Assembly (NCBI RefSeq): GCF_026343295.1
Contig: NZ_JAPELY010000002.1
Location: forward strand, 372,001 to 436,000
Length of the DNA: 64,000 nucleotides
DNA from: Streptomyces sp. NBC_00083
Lineage (GTDB): Bacteria > Actinomycetota > Actinomycetes > Streptomycetales > Streptomycetaceae
Direction of reading: 5' to 3'
Position numbers and translations under genes: made by a program. Shown here in pieces: positions 60,072 through 64,000 of this stretch. The notes below the pieces were generated by a model. It had not been told where the DNA came from. It saw only the letters and a program-made list of their open reading frames with translations, and did no database searches. How positions within the stretch are numbered: the stretch's first letter is position 1; every line of letters starts with the position of its first letter.

Positions 60072-61673
60072 TTAGAGAGGGATGTTGCCGTGCTTCTTGG
60101 GCGGCAGCGCTTCCCGCTTCGTCCGCAGCTGACGCAACCCCTTCACGATGTGCGCCCGCGTCTCCGACGGCATGATCACCGCGTCCACGTACCCCCGCTC
60201 GGCCGCGATGTACGGGTTCAGGAGCGTGTCCTCGTAATCCGCGATCAGCTCGGCCCGCGTCGACTCCTGGTCCTCGGCCGCGGCGATCGTGCGGCGGTGC
60301 AGGATGTTGACCGCGCCCTGCGCGCCCATCACCGCGATCTGCGCCGTCGGCCACGCCAGGTTGAGGTCCGCGCCCAGGTGCTTGGAGCCCATGACGTCGT
60401 ACGCGCCGCCGAACGCCTTGCGCGTGATGACGGTGATCAGCGGCACCGTCGCCTCCGCGTACGCGTAGATCAGCTTGGCGCCGCGCCGGATGATGCCGCC
60501 GTACTCCTGGTCGACACCGGGCAGGAAGCCCGGCACGTCCACGAAGGTCAGCACCGGCACGTTGAACGCGTCGCAGGTCCGCACGAACCGCGCGGCCTTC
60601 TCGGACGCGTCGATGTCGAGGCAACCCGCGAACTGCATCGGCTGGTTGGCGACGATGCCGACCGGGAAGCCCTCCACGCGGCCGAAGCCGGTGATGATGT
60701 TCGGCGCGAACAGGGCCTGGGTCTCCAGGAATTCGCCGTCGTCCAGGACGTGCTCGATCGCCGTGTGCATGTCGTACGGCTGGTTCGCGGAGTCCGGGAT
60801 GAGCGTGTCGAGCTCGCGGTCCTCGTCCGAGGTCTCCAGATCGGCCACCTCGGGGAAGGCCGGCGCCTCGCTCAGGTTGTTCGAAGGGAGGTAGGAGAGA
60901 AGGGACTTGACGTACTCGATGGCGTCCTTCTCGTCGCCCGCCATGTGGTGCGCCACGCCCGACGTGGTGTTGTGGGTGCGGGCGCCGCCGAGCTCCTCGA
61001 AGCCGACGTCCTCGCCGGTGACCGTCTTGATGACGTCGGGCCCGGTGATGAACATGTGCGAGGTCTGGTCGACCATCACGGTGAAGTCGGTGATCGCGGG
61101 GGAGTACACCGCGCCGCCCGCGCACGGGCCGACGATCAGCGAGATCTGCGGCACGACGCCCGAGGCGTGGACGTTGCGGCGGAAGATCTCGGCGAACAGG
61201 CCGAGCGCGACGACGCCCTCCTGGATGCGCGCGCCGCCACCGTCGTTGATGCCGATGACCGGACAGCCGGTCTTCATCGCGAAGTCCATGACCTTCACGA
61301 TCTTCTCGCCGTACACCTCGCCGAGCGAGCCGCCGAAAATGGTGAAGTCCTGCGAGTACACGCAGACCGGGCGGCCGTCGACCGTTCCGTACCCGGTCAC
61401 GACACCGTCGCCGTAGGGGCGGTTCTTCTCGATCCCGAAGTTGGTCGAGCGGTGCCGGGCGAACTCGTCGAGCTCCACGAACGAGCCCTCGTCCAGGAGG
61501 AGTTCGACCCGCTCACGGGCCGTCAGCTTCCCCTTGGCGTGCTGCTTCTCGATCGCACGCGCGGAGCCGGCGTGGGTCGCCTCGTCGATGCGGCGCTGAA
61601 GATCCGCGAGCTTTCCGGCGGTGGTGTGGACGTCGACGGTGGCGTCGCTCTGGGCGTTTTCCGGCTCGGACAT
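60072..61673 (-). CDS. pccB: Acyl-CoA (propionyl-CoA) carboxylase beta subunit
   Basis: 533 residues, carboxyltransferase with two crotonase-like halves: GKLTARERVELLLDEGSFVELDEFA, GGSLGEVYGEKIVKVMDFAMKTGCPVIGINDGGGARIQEG (acyl-CoA side) and VPVLTFVDVPGFLPGVDQEYGGIIRRGAKLIYAYAEATVPLITVITRKAFGGAYDVMGSKHLGADLNLAWPTAQIAVMGAQGAV (biotin side). Transfers carboxylate from the AccA2 biotin to acetyl- or propionyl-CoA. ATG 61673 with a conserved N terminus; an upstream in-frame ATG at 61811 is not credible. Divergent from birA. Confidence 0.93.
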   Translation of the reverse strand: MSEPENAQSDATVDVHTTAGKLADLQRRIDEATHAGSARAIEKQHAKGKLTARERVELLLDEGSFVELDEFARHRSTNFGIEKNRPYGDGVVTGYGTVDGRPVCVYSQDFTIFGGSLGEVYGEKIVKVMDFAMKTGCPVIGINDGGGARIQEGVVALGLFAEIFRRNVHASGVVPQISLIVGPCAGGAVYSPAITDFTVMVDQTSHMFITGPDVIKTVTGEDVGFEELGGARTHNTTSGVAHHMAGDEKDAIEYVKSLLSYLPSNNLSEAPAFPEVADLETSDEDRELDTLIPDSANQPYDMHTAIEHVLDDGEFLETQALFAPNIITGFGRVEGFPVGIVANQPMQFAGCLDIDASEKAARFVRTCDAFNVPVLTFVDVPGFLPGVDQEYGGIIRRGAKLIYAYAEATVPLITVITRKAFGGAYDVMGSKHLGADLNLAWPTAQIAVMGAQGAVNILHRRTIAAAEDQESTRAELIADYEDTLLNPYIAAERGYVDAVIMPSETRAHIVKGLRQLRTKREALPPKKHGNIPL

Positions 61674-61792
61674 CGGGATGCGGCTCCCTGCCTGGTCACG
61701 GGGATGGTGGCTACTGACTCGTAGGGTAGTGGTGCCGATACGGTTCGGCAGTGCGGCATTGGCCACACCCGGAGGCCCTTGCATTTGCCGCC

Positions 61793-61798
61793 TAACCT
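61793..61798 (+). promoter_or_regulatory. -10 element TAACCT of birA
   Basis: TAACCT followed by six bases to ATG 61805; leaderless start expected. Confidence 0.4.
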
Positions 61799-61804
61799 GG
61801 CTGC

Positions 61805-62665
61805 ATGACACCCCCGGACGCTTCCGACAGCCGCTGGTCCGACCTCGACCGGCCGCCCCTGAACGCCACCGCGCTGCGCCGCGCCCTGCTGCGGCCGGAC
61901 GCGCTGTGGACCTCCCTGGACGTGGTCACGGCGACCGGCTCCACCAACTCCGACCTCGCGGCGAAGGCCGACGCGCTCGACGAGGGGGCGGTCCTGGTCG
62001 CCGAGGAGCAGACCGCGGGGCGCGGAAGGCTCGACCGGCGCTGGTCCGCTCCGGCCCGCTCGGGGCTCTTCTTCTCCGTCCTGCTCAAGCCGGGCGAGGC
62101 GGTCCCGGTGGAGCGCTGGGGATGGCTGCCGCTGCTCACCGGCGTCGCGGTCGCGACCGGGCTCGCGCGCGCGGCGGGCGTCGACACAGCCCTGAAATGG
62201 CCCAACGACCTGCTGGTCACCGTGGACGGGGACGAGCGCAAGGCCGGCGGCATCCTCGCCGAGCGGGCCGGCGCGGACGGTGTCGTCGTCGGCATCGGCC
62301 TCAACGTGACGCTGCGCGCGGACGAACTCCCGGTGCCGGGCGCGGGCTCCCTCGCGCTCGCCGGCGCCGTCTCCACCGATCGCGACACCCTGCTGCGGGC
62401 CGTGCTGCGCTCTCTTGAGCAGGGGTACGGGGGCTGGCGCGCGGCGGCGGGCGACCCCGCGGCGTCCGGGCTCCAGGAGACGTACGCGGCGGGCTGCGCG
62501 ACCCTGGGCCGCACCGTGCGGGCGGAGCTGCCCGGCGGGCAGTCGGTGCGGGGCGAGGCGGTGGCCGTCGACGGCGACGGGCGGCTCGTCCTGGCCACCG
62601 GGGAGGGCGTGCAGCGCCCGGTGGCGGCGGGCGACATCGTCCACCTGCGCCCGGACGCACCGTAA
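61805..62665 (+). CDS. birA: Biotin--[acetyl-CoA-carboxylase] ligase
   Basis: 286 residues, class I biotin protein ligase: no N-terminal DNA-binding domain precedes the catalytic core. TGSTNSDLAAKADAL, EQTAGRGRLDRRWSAPARSGLFFSVLL (biotin/ATP-binding RGR loop, about 70-95), LKWPNDLLV (about 137) and KAGGILAE, with a C-terminal SH3-like domain. It biotinylates the AccA2 BCCP domain. Divergent from the beta-subunit gene, so the carboxylase and its activating enzyme are encoded together. Confidence 0.94.
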   Translation: MTPPDASDSRWSDLDRPPLNATALRRALLRPDALWTSLDVVTATGSTNSDLAAKADALDEGAVLVAEEQTAGRGRLDRRWSAPARSGLFFSVLLKPGEAVPVERWGWLPLLTGVAVATGLARAAGVDTALKWPNDLLVTVDGDERKAGGILAERAGADGVVVGIGLNVTLRADELPVPGAGSLALAGAVSTDRDTLLRAVLRSLEQGYGGWRAAAGDPAASGLQETYAAGCATLGRTVRAELPGGQSVRGEAVAVDGDGRLVLATGEGVQRPVAAGDIVHLRPDAP

Positions 62666-62698
62666 GCCCTGGCCGGGACACGCTCCCGCGACGTGAGC

Positions 62699-62719
62699 TA
62701 CGGCACACCTGCCGTATCG
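62699..62719. promoter_or_regulatory. Inverted repeat over the putative cya -10
   Basis: TACGGC-N6-GCCGTA (62699-62716) overlapping TATCGT (62714-62719). It lies about 65 bp before the cya start. Could be an operator or a hairpin; low certainty. Confidence 0.3.
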
Positions 62720-62781
62720 TGGAGCCCGATCCAGCGACAGATCGGCAGGGCAGTGCGCAGGCAACGGGCAGGAGGCGGCCG

Positions 62782-64000
62782 GTGACCGTCGACGAGACAC
62801 GGTCCGGTGCGGAGGACGGTGGCGACACCGGCAGCGGCTCCGGGGCCACCTCGGGCAGCTCCCGTACCCCCGCCGAACCCGCGTCGTCCGCGTACCCGAC
62901 CCCGCACCACGCCGTCGACCACACCGCCGAGCCCACCGACGACCCGCTCGCCATCCGTCTGGAGCAGCTCATCCTCGGCGCGGACCGGCGCTACACGCCG
63001 TTCCAGGCGGCCCGGACCGCCGGGGTGTCGATGGAGCTGGCGTCCCGGTTCTGGCGGGCGATGGGGTTCGCCGACATCGGGCAGGCCAAGGCGCTCACCG
63101 AGGCCGACGTGCTGGCCCTGCGCCGGCTCGCCGGTCTCGTCGAGGCGGGGCTGCTCAGCGAGCCGATGGCGGTGCAGGTCGCGCGCTCCACGGGGCAGAC
63201 CACCGCCCGGCTGGCCGAATGGCAGATCGATTCTTTTCTGGAGGGCCTGACCGAGCCCCCCGAGCCCGGCATGACCCGCACCGAGGTCACGTATCCGCTG
63301 GTCGAGCTGCTCCTGCCCGAGCTGGAGGAGTTCCTCGTGTACGTGTGGCGGCGCCAGCTGGCCGCCGCGACCGGGCGTGTGGTGCAGGCGGCCGACGACG
63401 AGGAGATGGTGGACCGCCGCCTCGCGGTGGGCTTCGCCGACCTCGTCGGGTTCACCCGGCTCACCCGGCGCCTGGAGGAGGAGGAGCTCGGCGAGCTGGT
63501 CGAGGCCTTCGAGACCACCGCCGCCGACCTGGTCGCGGCGCACGGCGGGCGGCTCATCAAGACGCTGGGCGACGAGGTGCTGTTCGCCGCCGACGACGCG
63601 GGTACGGCCGCCGAGATCTCGCTGCGGCTCATCGAGACGATGGCCGGCGACGAGACGATGCCGGCCCTGCGCGTGGGCATCGCCTTCGGCACCGTCACGA
63701 CCCGCATGGGCGACGTGTTCGGCACCACCGTGAACCTCGCGAGCCGGCTCACCTCGATAGCCCCCAAGGACGCCGTCCTGGTCGACGGGGCGTTCGCCGA
63801 GGAGCTGGCCCGCGCCGGGGACGCACCCGTCTCCGAGGCGCAGGCCGCCCAGGACGCGCTGGCCGCCGAGAAGGAGGGCGAGGAGCCCGTACCGGCCGCG
63901 AAGTACCGCTTCGCGCTCCAGCCCATGTGGCAGCGGCCCGTGCGCGGCCTCGGCGTGGTCGAGCCCTGGCTGCTGCACCGCCGCGAGGCCCAGGGCCCGT
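62782..64000 (+). CDS. cya: Adenylate cyclase, class III (cut by window end)
   Basis: GTG 62782 (GGAGG about 10 nt upstream); at least 406 codons before the window ends. An acidic Ser-rich N terminus (1-55) precedes helical regulatory sequence (LGADRRYTPFQAARTAGVSMELASRFWRAMGF) and a C-terminal catalytic domain: first metal Asp in VGFADLVGFTRLTRR (about 220), KTLGDEVLFAADD (Lys and second Asp, about 260) and VFGTTVNLASRLTSIA (transition-state Asn and Arg, about 315). The S. coelicolor Cya, needed for germination, occupies the same place next to birA. The 3' end is not visible. Confidence 0.9.
   Translation, partial: MTVDETRSGAEDGGDTGSGSGATSGSSRTPAEPASSAYPTPHHAVDHTAEPTDDPLAIRLEQLILGADRRYTPFQAARTAGVSMELASRFWRAMGFADIGQAKALTEADVLALRRLAGLVEAGLLSEPMAVQVARSTGQTTARLAEWQIDSFLEGLTEPPEPGMTRTEVTYPLVELLLPELEEFLVYVWRRQLAAATGRVVQAADDEEMVDRRLAVGFADLVGFTRLTRRLEEEELGELVEAFETTAADLVAAHGGRLIKTLGDEVLFAADDAGTAAEISLRLIETMAGDETMPALRVGIAFGTVTTRMGDVFGTTVNLASRLTSIAPKDAVLVDGAFAEELARAGDAPVSEAQAAQDALAAEKEGEEPVPAAKYRFALQPMWQRPVRGLGVVEPWLLHRREAQGP

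Overview
The window is very GC-rich, with strong third-position GC bias, many GTG starts and many leaderless -10 elements. It carries AfsQ1/AfsQ2/SigQ, a teichulosonic-acid-type cluster and the acyl-CoA carboxylase block. This is a Streptomyces chromosome. From memory, the gene order follows the S. coelicolor core region around SCO4869-SCO4928; I could not check this by alignment.

Layout. 0.3-8.6 kb: an L,D-transpeptidase lipoprotein, an acyl-CoA mutase large subunit, a LysE exporter, an acyltransferase-3 protein, an FAD monooxygenase divergent from its probable TetR repressor with twin operators, and a DnaN (sliding clamp) paralogue. 8.6-15.9 kb: two divergent operons for a nonulosonic-acid (probably Kdn) cell-wall glycopolymer, with polysialyltransferase-like and GT2 glycosyltransferases, a NeuA-phosphatase fusion and a short NeuB. 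16.0-24.5 kb: an M20 amidohydrolase, then a nucleoside uptake and salvage operon (BmpA lipoprotein, ABC ATPase, two permeases, cytidine deaminase, thymidine phosphorylase). 24.5-28.6 kb: an accessory segment with a STAS protein and a five-gene operon (three small proteins, a 47-residue Gly/Ser-rich peptide and a PIMT-like methyltransferase) divergent from an XRE-TPR regulator. This is the best candidate for an undescribed system, possibly an imiditide-like peptide pathway.

28.8-41.5 kb: an ECF sigma factor with a C-terminal SnoaL-like domain, MFS/LysR pair, a hydrolase lacking its nucleophile, adenosine deaminase, small secreted proteins and lipoproteins, PspC and VanZ proteins, the AfsQ system with SigQ, and a uridine kinase. 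41.6-52 kb: an aldehyde-dehydrogenase pair (one a cysteine-free pseudoenzyme) with deoC, a surface protein and class F sortase, a PH-domain protein, a membrane mannosyltransferase, a phosphohexomutase and purine nucleoside phosphorylase. 52.5-64 kb: an LpdA-type quinone reductase, a DeoR-type regulator, a TetR regulator, acyl-CoA carboxylase alpha, beta and epsilon subunits with Maf and biotin ligase, and the start of adenylate cyclase (cut by the window edge).

The theme tying the window together is nucleoside catabolism. A 14-bp palindrome, TCTACGCGCGTAGA with small variations, lies in front of bmpA, the ABC genes, deoA, add, deoC and punA, and not in front of the other genes I inspected. 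It often supplies or abuts the -10 element. Uptake, deamination, phosphorolysis, deoxyribose-5-phosphate cleavage and possibly acetaldehyde oxidation would therefore be one regulon under one repressor. I saw no tRNA, rRNA, CRISPR array, insertion sequence or prophage module.
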